The notes beneath the pieces were generated by a model that searched no databases, had not been told where the DNA came from, and worked only from the letters and a program-made list of their open reading frames with translations. Below, piece after piece: positions 42,382-50,994 of a DNA stretch of 57,573 nt. This stretch comes from Falsirhodobacter flavus (lineage in GTDB: Bacteria > Pseudomonadota > Alphaproteobacteria > Rhodobacterales > Rhodobacteraceae), in NCBI GenBank assembly GCA_029846755.1, contig JARWBI010000014.1:1-57573 (forward strand), read 5' to 3'. The position numbers and the translations under genes were made by a program. Position 1 is the stretch's first letter, and each line of letters starts with the position of its first letter.

Positions 42382-43661
42382 GCCATGCGTTTCCACAGCT
42401 TCCAGCGGCGCTGGATGCGGTCCAGTCCCGATTGCACCCTGTTCTGCTGCTGGTCGCCATAGAAGGGCATCAACTGCCGCCCATCCGACGCGCGCGCGGT
42501 ATAATAGTTCGGAACGGGGTGGAAATTCCGCATCCGAAGGTGGAACACGTCGCAGACCCCCGATGCCTGAGGCGGGACGATCCAGCGCCAATCGGCAGCG
42601 ACGCGGCGGCCTTGGGCCTGCTCTCGTTGATGGAAATCCATGAACTGATCGCTGGCGGCGTGGTGGTCGACCATGGTGACCCCCGCAGCCTTGAACGAAT
42701 GCATGACCGCGCGGTTCAGCTCCGTCAGGGCGGTGTCCTTCCAGAACGGCGTCCCCGAGGCCTGCGGGTCCAGCGCCAGCGCCCTTGCCACATCGGGCAG
42801 CAGGTCATACCGCTTGCGATCCGCGAAATTGCGCGATCCAATTTCTGTGCACATATAGAATCCATTAAAGGGCGCGCAGGGGTAATCGATGCCGCCGATC
42901 GTCAGGATCATCCCGCTGACACAAGGCACCGAATACCAGCGCAGCCCCATGGCGGTGATCGCGTCTGCGGTCGGATGCACGATTTCAACCTCGCGCAGCG
43001 CATCCTTGGGAACGGCATGGATCGAACGGCGGTCGTTCCGGTCGCGAATGACATAGGGCAGGATGTCGAAACGGCCCGGCTCCCCCTCGGGCTGCCAGCC
43101 AAGCGAACGGGCGATGCGCGTCGCCTCGACATTCTGCCGGTCGCCAATCACGCTGCCATCTTCCATCAGATGGCCGGCATATTGCGTGGTCTGCGCGCTT
43201 TCGATGTAGGACGGCAGCCCATCCGGCGCGACCGGAGCAAAGACCGAGATGAGCGAGCGGATACGCCCATCCCCCAGGGCACCGCGCATGTGGCGCGTCA
43301 CCTGCGCCGCCATCGCCTCGGGGTCGGTCAGGTGGCGGCAGTCGAAAACCTCCAGGCTTTCCCAGAACAGCCGCCCGATGCAGCGACCGTGATTGCGCCA
43401 CGCCAAACGCGCCCCGAAGGCAAGCTCCTCGGGGGTGTGCACATATGTTCCCCGGCGGCGCAAATCGCGGCCCACTTCGGCCTTTCGCGCCCGAAGAGAT
43501 TTTTCCGGCAGCCGCGCCTCGCGATAAAAGGTATCCAGAAACGCATATGCTTCCTCGCGCCTTTCAGCAGCCGAGATCGTGCGCAACCGGCGGGCAAGGG
43601 GACTGGCCCCGCCGGTATAGTTCATGCGGGCCCCGATAATCCGACGTTTCAGAAAATTCAT
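42375..43661 (-). CDS. nos: Nitric oxide synthase oxygenase domain protein
   Basis: A 428-residue bacterial NOS oxygenase, which turns arginine into citrulline and nitric oxide using haem and a pterin or folate. The haem-thiolate Cys94 lies in LAWRNHGRCIGRLFW. Glu273 in CTEIGSRNF is the arginine-binding residue. VDHHAASDQFMDF, and Trp358 and Trp360 in ADWRWIVPP, complete the pterin site. Known NOS has PFNGWYMGTEIG; here it reads PFNGFYMCTEIG. The N-terminus aligns with the Bacillus type over RRGTYVHTPEELAFG. No reductase domain is attached, so a host reductase must provide electrons. The gene starts at ATG 43661, sharing one base with the stop of the radical SAM gene, and overlaps the GT2 start. 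Confidence 0.93.
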   Translation of the reverse strand: MNFLKRRIIGARMNYTGGASPLARRLRTISAAERREEAYAFLDTFYREARLPEKSLRARKAEVGRDLRRRGTYVHTPEELAFGARLAWRNHGRCIGRLFWESLEVFDCRHLTDPEAMAAQVTRHMRGALGDGRIRSLISVFAPVAPDGLPSYIESAQTTQYAGHLMEDGSVIGDRQNVEATRIARSLGWQPEGEPGRFDILPYVIRDRNDRRSIHAVPKDALREVEIVHPTADAITAMGLRWYSVPCVSGMILTIGGIDYPCAPFNGFYMCTEIGSRNFADRKRYDLLPDVARALALDPQASGTPFWKDTALTELNRAVMHSFKAAGVTMVDHHAASDQFMDFHQREQAQGRRVAADWRWIVPPQASGVCDVFHLRMRNFHPVPNYYTARASDGRQLMPFYGDQQQNRVQSGLDRIQRRWKLWKRMAW

Positions 43662-45226
43662 CACATCAGTCCGTCAAACTGCCGCGCGCCCATCCGAAGC
43701 GGACGGCGGTTGATCTCATAGACGGACCGCAGCGCACGGGCCTTGGCCCGGCGATAGGCGATGTTTCCACCCTCGCGGTTGATGTATTCGGCGCGCCCCT
43801 TGCGGTGCCTAAGCTGGCGGATCGAAAACGGCCCATCGCCGGAATGCTGCACGATCTCGTCATAGATGGGGGTGTCTTCCAGCAGTGAGAACTCGTTGAA
43901 CCGCACCCGGTCCAGATAGGGTGCATGCGCCTCCAGGAATTCGGCGGTCTGCACCATGTCTTCCGTCGTCTCGCCCGGAAAGCCCTTGAACATCGTGCAG
44001 CGCACGCTCAGACCGGCCTCATGCGCATGGCGGATGAACTCGGAATTGCGCTCGACCGACGATCCCTTGCGCATCAGGTCCAAAAGTCGCTGGCTGCCGG
44101 TTTCCAACCCGAAACTGATCCGGCGCATCCCGCCCGCAACGGCGGCCCGCAGATCGGCGCGCGACAGGCCGTTATCCTTGCGCGTATCGACATGGACGCT
44201 GCCGATCCATTCCGCGCCCTGAACATAGCTTTGCACTCGTTCCGCAATGCCGCGGATCATGTCGGGATAGGAGTTCAATTTGAGGTCGAGAAACAGGAAG
44301 CTGGTCGTATCGTGCCGCCGCGACTGTTCCTGCATTTCCAGCAGCACACTGTCGATGGACCGCGTGCGAAAGGTCCGACCGCTGACCGAAACGACATCGC
44401 TGCAGAAAAGGCATTTGTCCCATTGGCAGCCGCGGCCGGTCATCATCGGTACGATCCGCACCGGATACCTGTCCCACGGGAAATCCGTAAAATCGGGGAC
44501 CGGGCTGCGGTCCAGCTGGCGCAGCGGGGGCGCCTTGCGCGAGGATCGGCCATCGGGCAGCACGACCCCCGCAAAGTTCAAAAGGTCGCGCCCCTCGCAA
44601 ACCGCATCGACCATCGCGCTGATGTCATGTTCAGCCTCGGCCCCCACCACGGCGACAATGCCCGGAATCGCCCTCCACGCCTCCGCCACCCCCGAGACAT
44701 TGAACATCGGCCCGCCCAAAAGCACTGGAACGCCCGCCGCTTGCGCCATTAGGCCGATTTCGCGCACAGATTCGAAATGCTGCAAATAAGCCGAAAGGAG
44801 GATGATATCCCCACCCTCGGCAATCGCACGGCCAACCTCGCGCAGAACGGTCGGATGCGGTTTTTCATTCCAGTTGGTCCGCAGATCGCGCAGCGAATCC
44901 CGTAGAACCCGAAAGCCCGGCGCAGTGGAAAGATGGATGCGGCGCTTCACGTGATCCAGGGTCGTTTCTGCCCATTCTCGTTCCCGAGCAGGCACGTCAT
45001 GCGACAGCGGGCAGATGACCCGAACCTGATGCCCATCATTCCGCAACGCCGAAACAAGGATGCCGATGGCCAAAGTCGGAAAGGTCGAGAAGTTATTCAG
45101 ATCGACCATCAAGACGCGCCGTTTGCTCGCCAAAACATTCGAAACCGCCGGATCGTCTTCAATATCAACAGCACGCGCCGCCCGCACAGATCGAGGGGCG
45201 CGGGGTGCCCTGAGGTTACTGGTCAT
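43661..45226 (-). CDS. Cobalamin-binding radical SAM protein
   Basis: A 521-residue protein. Residues about 35-200 form a B12-binding Rossmann-like domain (VLMVDLNNFSTFPTLAIGIL, then VLLGGPMFN). The radical SAM barrel starts near 240, with the iron-sulfur cluster motif GRGCQWDKCLFC (C-x4-C-x2-C) and the later RRISFGLETGSQRLL and FKGFPGETTEDM. Such enzymes methylate or rearrange unreactive carbons. ATG 45226 is the likely start; the upstream frame lacks a ribosome site. It is the first gene of a three-gene operon with NOS and a GT2. The substrate is unknown. Confidence 0.9.
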   Translation of the reverse strand: MTSNLRAPRAPRSVRAARAVDIEDDPAVSNVLASKRRVLMVDLNNFSTFPTLAIGILVSALRNDGHQVRVICPLSHDVPAREREWAETTLDHVKRRIHLSTAPGFRVLRDSLRDLRTNWNEKPHPTVLREVGRAIAEGGDIILLSAYLQHFESVREIGLMAQAAGVPVLLGGPMFNVSGVAEAWRAIPGIVAVVGAEAEHDISAMVDAVCEGRDLLNFAGVVLPDGRSSRKAPPLRQLDRSPVPDFTDFPWDRYPVRIVPMMTGRGCQWDKCLFCSDVVSVSGRTFRTRSIDSVLLEMQEQSRRHDTTSFLFLDLKLNSYPDMIRGIAERVQSYVQGAEWIGSVHVDTRKDNGLSRADLRAAVAGGMRRISFGLETGSQRLLDLMRKGSSVERNSEFIRHAHEAGLSVRCTMFKGFPGETTEDMVQTAEFLEAHAPYLDRVRFNEFSLLEDTPIYDEIVQHSGDGPFSIRQLRHRKGRAEYINREGGNIAYRRAKARALRSVYEINRRPLRMGARQFDGLM

Positions 45227-45595
45227 CTCAACATCCAAAATACATACACAACGGCAATGGTTAATCCTGCTGCATGGCAGCAAGTCATTTCCCTACGCCC
45301 AACCCGCAATTCCACAAGTGAAAAGTCAAGTGACGAAAGCAGGATGCACCAAGGTGCCGGACTTTGTCAGGTTGAAGATGCTGATAATTCCCGCACTGGT
45401 ATTTGAGTGACATTTACAACATTCAAATCAACTTCAGGTCTAAACCCAAGTAATTTCACCACTCACCAAAAGGAACAGGTTACATAATCATGACTACGTT
45501 TCAAAGCGAGATACTTGGGGGACGTGCTATTTCTGAATGCGACTTGGGCCATGAAAGGATCATGGAATGAAGGTTTGGTTTTCTCACCCTACCCT
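45227..45595. other. Promoter region of the NOS operon and edge of the IS graveyard
   Basis: About 370 bases without a convincing gene. The part next to 45226 must hold the promoter of the radical SAM-NOS operon. AT-rich sequence at 45400-45500 marks the boundary with degraded insertion sequences. No clear operator was found. Confidence 0.35.
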
Positions 45596-45969
45596 TGCCT
45601 GATCGAACGCTGGCGACAGGTGAGGATGGTGCCACACCAAGATCGCCCGACGGCTCGGATGTCACCGCTCGATGATCTTCCGCGAACTATGCCGCAACCA
45701 TTTTCATGATGCCAAATTGCCGCAGCTGAATGGCTATTGGTGCATGGTGGCGCAGCGGATCGCCCTCGGCCGCCGGTTCCAGCACCGCAAGATCGTGCGC
45801 CACCCTGATTTGCGCGCCCGGATCACAAGCTGCCTGCACGCTGGCTGGAGCCCCAAGCAGATTGCAGGCCGGATGCGCCAGAAGTAGCCCCGCTGCGTGT
45901 CAGCCAGGAAACGATCTACCAGTTCGTCTATTCCGAAGGTGGCCACACCGCGGAACTCTGGCGCCATGG
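45596..45969 (+). pseudogene. IS30-family transposase remnant
   Basis: In shifting frames this stretch encodes recognisable IS30 transposase pieces: IFRELCRNHFHDAKLPQLNG, then HAGWSPKQIAGRMRQ, then after a frameshift VSQETIYQFVYSEG and AELWRHG. The order and spacing match the N-terminal half of IS30 transposases, but stop codons and frameshifts break it. It is not functional. Confidence 0.8.
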
Positions 45970-46005
45970 TAATCCTCCCGCTTTAACGGGGTGCAGAAGT
46001 AGAGC

Positions 46006-46053
46006 TCACGCAGCCATCTTCAGTTTCTGCGGGGGTGTGATACCGCCGATACC
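46006..46053 (-). pseudogene. Short transposase C-terminal scrap
   Basis: On the minus strand this reads GIGGITPPQKLKMAA and a TGA stop, which looks like a transposase C-terminus (possibly IS3 type). Upstream of it the frame is closed. It is a relic at most. Confidence 0.35.
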
Positions 46054-46080
46054 TCATCTCGTCTCGCCACCCGCAACGAG

Positions 46081-46518
46081 GTGATGATGCTCGATCAGAT
46101 CGTGCGCGAGTTGCACGTCTTCCGGCAGATCCTCATCGTCGCGTCGGCCGCCAGCAATGGAGAGGCGGAACGGCTCATGGACAAGGCCCTGCCGATCATC
46201 ATGGAGCTTCGCGGCACCCTCATTTCGTGGCGGGCCAGGGAAGGGATCGAGGTGCCTGAATACGACCACAGCAAGGAGGCGGAAATGCTCGAACGCCTCA
46301 TCCACAACCACAGCGGCCAGAGGCACACCGAGAAAGATCCGAGAAGGAAAAATCGAACCGGCCCTCAACCGCGAAACCGAAAAAGCGAGGTAAGGATCAT
46401 GGGACAGATGACAGAAAACACCCTCATAGCGCCCCCGAAGGACGTGGCACGGCGTGGCACGCCGTGCCACGTCCCTTACAATGCACTGTTTTCGCTACGT
46501 TTTCGCTCCGGTAGATAA
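46081..46518 (+). CDS. Hypothetical protein, possibly a remnant
   Basis: A frame of up to 145 codons. The first 80 residues form a plausible alpha-helical segment (MLDQIVRELHVFRQILIVAS, EAEMLERLIHNHSGQ); the rest is basic and low in complexity and runs through a 35-base palindrome at 46440. I do not recognise a family. It lies inside a zone of decayed mobile elements and may be a leftover gene or spurious. Confidence 0.3.
   Translation: MMMLDQIVRELHVFRQILIVASAASNGEAERLMDKALPIIMELRGTLISWRAREGIEVPEYDHSKEAEMLERLIHNHSGQRHTEKDPRRKNRTGPQPRNRKSEVRIMGQMTENTLIAPPKDVARRGTPCHVPYNALFSLRFRSGR
46440..46474. repeat. Perfect 35-base palindrome
   Basis: Sixteen-base arms (46440-46455 and 46459-46474) are exact reverse complements around a three-base GGC centre. 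TGGCACG is repeated within the structure. No T run follows, so it is not a standard terminator. It could be a REP-like element, a recombination or attachment site, or a regulator site. Confidence 0.85.
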
Positions 46519-46642
46519 AACACCCCCTTCAAGGGCCGAAAAAGCATTTTTTACAATGCTTTAGAAGGCGTTTGCAGCGAGCTGCGTCAGGTGTGTTTGA
46601 AAATCAGGAAGGTCCACCTTCAGACCGACCCCCAAGGGGCTT

Positions 46643-46674
46643 GGCTTCGTCCCCTCGCAGACGGGGGCGAAGCC
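46643..46674. repeat. Stem-loop in the IS remnant zone
   Basis: GGCTTCG at 46643-46649 pairs with CGAAGCC at 46668-46674, with additional C/G pairs inside. A CTCCTTTTCCC run follows on the plus strand. It may be an old terminator of one of the degraded elements. Confidence 0.45.
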
Positions 46675-46739
46675 TCCTTTTCCCTCGCCGCTGCCCGGCA
46701 TCCGCCGCACCTGTCCCGCTTCGTGGAGCTTTGCCGGTG

Positions 46740-47079
46740 GGCGCACGATCGGATCAAGGCGGCGCGGGCCAATCTGATTGGACCGACAGAACCGATGACG
46801 ATCCGCCGAGGCACCGGCGACCACCCCTTCGGCACTATCAAGGCCTAGATGGGCACGACCCACTGATCCGCAGGCTGAGGAGCGTGAGAGCTGAGATCGC
46901 GCTGAACGTCCTTACCGTAAGACCGCATGTCTTTTCACCGGCACGGGCCTGACAGATCAGCCTGTATTCTGATCGCGAGGCGGCAGGTGCCGTCCGTTTG
47001 CGATGGAGAAAGACATGCGGTCTTACTCCTTACCTACAACATCAAGCGGATGGTGGCGCTAATCGCATCTGCGGCTTAA
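46740..47079 (+). pseudogene. IS1182-family transposase C-terminal remnant, interrupted by a MITE
   Basis: Pieces of an IS1182-type transposase are clear: MTIRRGTGDHPFGTIKA followed by an in-frame TAG where Trp is expected, then VRAEIALNVLT. A 110-bp insert follows (46917-47026), and the protein resumes with YNIKRMVALIASAA and TAA. Removing the insert and one copy of the 8-base duplication rejoins LNVLTYNIKR in frame. The gene was already or later decayed by the stop codon and a deletion near 46860. Confidence 0.85.
46909..47034. mobile_element. 110-bp MITE (46917-47026) with 18-bp inverted ends and 8-bp target duplication
   Basis: The element begins GTAAGACCGCATGTCTTT and ends with its exact reverse complement AAAGACATGCGGTCTTAC. 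It is flanked by TCCTTACC at 46909-46916 and 47027-47034. GTAA ends and an 8-bp duplication are typical of the IS66 family, so this is probably a non-autonomous IS66-like element moved by a transposase elsewhere in the genome. Confidence 0.9.
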
Positions 47080-47205
47080 TGGCCGCGGTGAGGCCTGAAA
47101 CGCGACGCAAGCGCGCCGGCCCCGCGCGTTGTTCTGTCCTGCGATGATACGGCCGCTGTTCGATAGGATTGCGCATCGGGCCGAACGAGCCCGTGCTCCT
47201 ATCTC

Positions 47206-47690
47206 ATGGAGAGTGACCATGAGATAGTTGCCGGCCTCGATGTCTCCTTCAAGGATACCTTTGTCTCGGTCCGGTAGGACGGCTGCCGGATCTAACGCTG
47301 TAAAAGCCCGTCCAATCTGCAGGCTATTGCGCGGATCCTTGCGCCTTCATGCGCCTGAACCGACGAAAGTTGTGTCAAGAACGGCCCGCTCGCCATCTGG
47401 TTTTCCATGCACTGACGGGGGAGGGGCTGCCTGGAAGCTACATCAAAATCTAGCACGCCCAGAAGATCCTCGGCAAGACGCCGAACAAGACCGATGCCAA
47501 TGATGCCGATTGTCTCGCCCGGTTGGCCAAGGCCGGCTTCTATAAGGCCGTGCGCGTCAACTCCTACGATGCAATGCACGTGCGCACGCTTGTGGCGACA
47601 CGCAGACAGCTTTTCGATATCTCCGCTCAGCTGACCAAGCAAGCAGGTAAACCGCCACGGTCATCATCACCGCCGTCGTCAGAAAGCTAG
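47206..47690 (+). pseudogene. IS110-family transposase N-terminal remnant
   Basis: It opens with ATG 47206 and EIVAGLDVSFKDTFVSVR, then a stop and frameshifts. It regains the IS110 frame at GKTPNKTDANDADCLARLAK, followed by GFYKAVRVNSYDAMHVRTLV and ATRRQLFDISAQLTKQ, and ends soon after. The DEDD-type N-terminal domain is recognisable, but the C-terminal serine domain is missing. Confidence 0.85.
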
Positions 47691-47799
47691 TTCCCATCGC
47701 AAATGCATTGTACAAACCGTAGAAATGGGTGGACCATCCAACCTGACAAATACAGTCGTTAAAGGACTACGCTGTTTAAACCTAAATCGTAATGATTTA

Positions 47800-49119
47800 T
47801 CACTTCTCGCGGAAGGCCCGGTTCAGCTGGGCCGTCAGCGGGTGCAGCAGATAGCTGAGCGCGGAACGATCGCCCGTTTCAAGGAAGGCTTCCACCGGCA
47901 TGCCGGGCAGGAATTCCACCTCGCCCAGACGCGCGATCTCCTCGGGGGTGATCGACAGCTCCAGCCGATAGAAGCTCTGCCCCGTTGCCTGATCCACCAC
48001 CGAGGTGGGCGAGATCGCGGTCACATGCCCGTCCACGCGCGGCGTCGTGCGCGGATCGAAGGAGGGGAACACCACCTGCGCCTTCTGCCCCACATGCACC
48101 TGGTCGATGTAGCGTGGTTCCAGCTTCAGCTCGAACTCCACGCCCTCGTCGGATGGGATCACCTGCATGATCGTCCCGCCGGGCGACACGACGCCGCCCA
48201 CGGTCGTCACCTGCATCTCGTGCACGATGCCGGAGGCAGGAGCGCGGATGTCGATGCGGCCAAGCTGCTTGGTGGTGGTCACGATCTCCAGCACCAGCTC
48301 CTCGGCCTCGCGGGTGGCGGTGCCCAGATCGGTCACGACCTTTTCCTTGAACTGGCGTTCGGCCTGCACGACCTCCAACTCGGCATCGCGGATGGCGTTC
48401 TCGATGCGGGCGATCTCGGCGCGGTTCTCGGCAATCTCGCCCATCAGGCCGGCGCGGGCGCGTTGCAGCTCCAGCATCTGGCTTTCGCGGGTCAGACCTT
48501 CGGCGAACAGCTTCTGGATATTGCCAAGCTCGCGCTCCAGCAGGCCAAGCTGTTCCTCTTGTGCGGCGATCATGCCTTCGACGCCGGCGATCTGGTGGCG
48601 GAACTGCTGCACCTTTTCGCCCAGCTGTTCGCGCTGGCCGGTCAGAAGCGCGTGGCGGGCCTGAAAGATCTGGCGCTGCACGGCTTCGGGAACCGCCGTA
48701 TCGGGCTTTTCGAACGGCAGCGCGGGCCAGCTGAAGCCTTCGTTGTCGAATTGCGGCACCGGCTCGTCCAGCTGTTCGGCGGTCAGGCGGGCCTTCAGGG
48801 CCAGCGACTCGGCCAGACGAGTGCGGGCGATATCGAGGTTCACCTGAAGCAGCGTCGGGTCCAGCCGCATCAGCAGATCGCCTTCGGTCACGAAATCGCC
48901 GTTCGCCACGTCGATCCGTTCCACGATGCCGCCGTCGAGGCTCTGCACCATCTTGGGCTTGCCGCGCACCACTGCCTGACCGGGCGAGATCACCGCCCCG
49001 CCGATCAGCGTGAACTGTGCCCATGCCACCAGCAGCGCCAGCAGCACCGCACTGCCGACCCCGCCCAGAAGGCCGGTCATCTTCAGCCCCGTGCGAAGCT
49101 GGGGAACGGTCGCGGTCAT
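47800..49119 (-). CDS. HlyD-family type I secretion adaptor (PrsE-like)
   Basis: A 439-residue periplasmic adaptor. One membrane helix lies near residues 14-38. A biotinyl-lipoyl-like half (VVRGKPKMVQSLDGGIVERI) is followed by a long coiled coil of about 200 residues (LAESLALKARLTAEQ through VVQAERQFKEKV). The second lipoyl half (RIDIRAPASGIVHEMQV) and a beta-barrel domain (EFELKLEPRYIDQVHVGQKA) end the protein. It bridges the ABC transporter to an outer-membrane TolC protein, which is not in the window. Its start overlaps the ABC gene's stop (ATGA). PrsDE systems in rhizobia export EPS-modifying enzymes, a good model for this pair. Confidence 0.92.
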   Translation of the reverse strand: MTATVPQLRTGLKMTGLLGGVGSAVLLALLVAWAQFTLIGGAVISPGQAVVRGKPKMVQSLDGGIVERIDVANGDFVTEGDLLMRLDPTLLQVNLDIARTRLAESLALKARLTAEQLDEPVPQFDNEGFSWPALPFEKPDTAVPEAVQRQIFQARHALLTGQREQLGEKVQQFRHQIAGVEGMIAAQEEQLGLLERELGNIQKLFAEGLTRESQMLELQRARAGLMGEIAENRAEIARIENAIRDAELEVVQAERQFKEKVVTDLGTATREAEELVLEIVTTTKQLGRIDIRAPASGIVHEMQVTTVGGVVSPGGTIMQVIPSDEGVEFELKLEPRYIDQVHVGQKAQVVFPSFDPRTTPRVDGHVTAISPTSVVDQATGQSFYRLELSITPEEIARLGEVEFLPGMPVEAFLETGDRSALSYLLHPLTAQLNRAFREK

Positions 49120-50915
49120 GCCTTGTCCTCGTTGCTGGCGCGCAGGCGCACGGGTTCGTTTGCAGGGGGGGCCGTCGTGGCCGGGGCTGTGGGAACGGGC
49201 CGGGGCGGCATGGCGGCGCGCAGGACTTCTTCCTTGTCGCCAAATTTCAGGACCATACCGTTCTGAAGCACCAGGATCTTGTTCACCGCCGCCAGCGCGC
49301 TGGGCCGGTGGGCCATGACGATCACGGTGGACCCGCGTTCGCGCATGGCGCGGATGGTCTGGGCCAGCGCCTGCTCGCCCCCGGCATCGAGGTTCGAGTT
49401 CGGCTCGTCCAGCACGATGATCTTGGGATCGCCATAGACGGCGCGCACAAGGCCCAGCCGCTGTATCTGCCCGCCCGACAAGGGCTGCTCGCCCGCGCCG
49501 ATCCGGGTCTCGTATCCCATGGGCAGGCCAAGGATCATGTCATGCACGCCCGAGATCTTCGCCGCCTCGATCATCTTGGCATCCGAGGCTTCGGGATCGA
49601 AGCGGGTGATGTTGTCGCGGATCGTGCCGGGCAGCATCTCGACCGCCTGCGGCAAATATCCGATCGACCGGCCCAGCGCCTCGGGCGCCCATTGGTCGGG
49701 GGTCGCGCCGTCCAGGCGGATCTCGCCGCCATCGGGGGCCCATGCGCCGACCAGCAGCCGCGCCAGCGTCGATTTTCCCGCCGCGCTGTTGCCGATCACG
49801 CCCAGACCGTCGCCGGGGGACAGCTCGAACCCGACCTGATGCAGCATCCGGGCCCGGTCCGACCCCGGCGCCGCGTTCGGCGAAAGCTTGGTCAGCCCCC
49901 GCACGGAAATCCGGCCGGTGGGCGCGGGCAGATCGACAGGGGCGCGGGGGGTCGCCGCGCTGTCGAAAAACCCGCTCAGGCGGCGATGCGCCACCCCTGC
50001 CCGGCCGATTGCGCGCCATTGGCCGATCACCTGATCGACCGGCGCCAATGCCCGACCCGAAAGGATCGAGGTCGCAATGATCATCCCTGCCGTGATCTCG
50101 TGCCGCAGCACCAGAAACGCGCCCAGCGTCAGCATCGCCGACTGCAGAAGCATCCGGAAGGATTTGGAGAAAGCCGAGGTCACCTCGTTCACGTCGCTGC
50201 CGCGTTGTCCGGCGGCCAGCGCGTCCTCGTGCATGCCCTGCCAGCGGGTGGCGACGCGGCCTTCCATGCCCAGCGCCTGCACCGTTTCGGCACTGCGCAG
50301 GCTCTGGTCGGCAAAGGCGCGGGCGGTGGCATCCATCGCCATCGAACGCCCGAGCCCGCCCTGCGTCATCAGCCGGTTCACCCACGCCGCGATCGCCACG
50401 ACCGCCGCGCCGCCGACGGTCAGCCAGCCAAGCCACGGGTGGATCAGGAACAGCACCGCCAGATAGATCGGGATCCACGGCAGGTCGAACAGCCCGTGAA
50501 TGGCCGGGCCGGACATGAAGCCGCGCATGATCTCCAGATCGCGCAGGGGCAGCGCATTCTCGCCCTTCTGCCCGGACCGGAGCCATTGGCGAAACGCGAC
50601 GGGGCCAAGCGCATTGTCCAGCCGCACCGCCGCCCGCGCAAGGATGCGCGCCCGCAGGAAGTCATAAAAGCCAAGGAATGCGTAAAGCAGGATGACGATC
50701 AGGAACAGGCCCTGAAGCGTCGGCACCGATCCCGAAGGCAGCACCCGGTCATAGACCTGCAGCATATAGATCGAGCCTGTCAGCATCAGCACGTTGATGA
50801 TCGCGCTGAGCGCGCCCGCACCCAGGAACAGTCCCCGCAGCGCACGCAGCGCCTGGCGATAGGAATTGCCATGCCGGGCAGAGGGCGCTGCCGCCCCGCT
50901 TTTCTTTCCGTTCAT
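49116..50915 (-). CDS. Type I secretion ABC transporter, permease and ATPase (PrsD-like)
   Basis: A protein of about 600 residues. The N-terminal half has the six-helix exporter domain, starting ALRGLFLGAGALSAIINVLM. The ATPase half contains Walker A GNSAAGKST, the signature LSGGQIQRLGLVRA, Walker B IIVLDEPNSNLD and the His switch MAHRP. There is no N-terminal peptidase domain, as in PrtD/PrsD-type exporters. ATG 50915 has GGGA six bases upstream; ATG 50948 is a possible alternative. It forms an operon with the HlyD adaptor. The beta-helix/LamG protein at 105-2345 is a likely cargo. Confidence 0.93.
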   Translation of the reverse strand: MNGKKSGAAAPSARHGNSYRQALRALRGLFLGAGALSAIINVLMLTGSIYMLQVYDRVLPSGSVPTLQGLFLIVILLYAFLGFYDFLRARILARAAVRLDNALGPVAFRQWLRSGQKGENALPLRDLEIMRGFMSGPAIHGLFDLPWIPIYLAVLFLIHPWLGWLTVGGAAVVAIAAWVNRLMTQGGLGRSMAMDATARAFADQSLRSAETVQALGMEGRVATRWQGMHEDALAAGQRGSDVNEVTSAFSKSFRMLLQSAMLTLGAFLVLRHEITAGMIIATSILSGRALAPVDQVIGQWRAIGRAGVAHRRLSGFFDSAATPRAPVDLPAPTGRISVRGLTKLSPNAAPGSDRARMLHQVGFELSPGDGLGVIGNSAAGKSTLARLLVGAWAPDGGEIRLDGATPDQWAPEALGRSIGYLPQAVEMLPGTIRDNITRFDPEASDAKMIEAAKISGVHDMILGLPMGYETRIGAGEQPLSGGQIQRLGLVRAVYGDPKIIVLDEPNSNLDAGGEQALAQTIRAMRERGSTVIVMAHRPSALAAVNKILVLQNGMVLKFGDKEEVLRAAMPPRPVPTAPATTAPPANEPVRLRASNEDKA

Positions 50916-50994
50916 TGAAGATCCCATTCGCATCTTGCCGAAGTTCATTCCGGCGGCCTTGTCCCATTCCGCGCTTGGACGCCACGGTAGGATC

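Noticed and set aside
45596-47690. CRISPR array or tRNA in the repeat-rich decayed zone
   Set aside because: The repeats are single inverted or direct pairs without regular spacers, and no cloverleaf pattern was seen.
47725-49266. A 513-codon plus-strand frame opposite the HlyD adaptor
   Set aside because: The minus strand gives a standard adaptor with lipoyl and coiled-coil parts coupled to the ABC gene.
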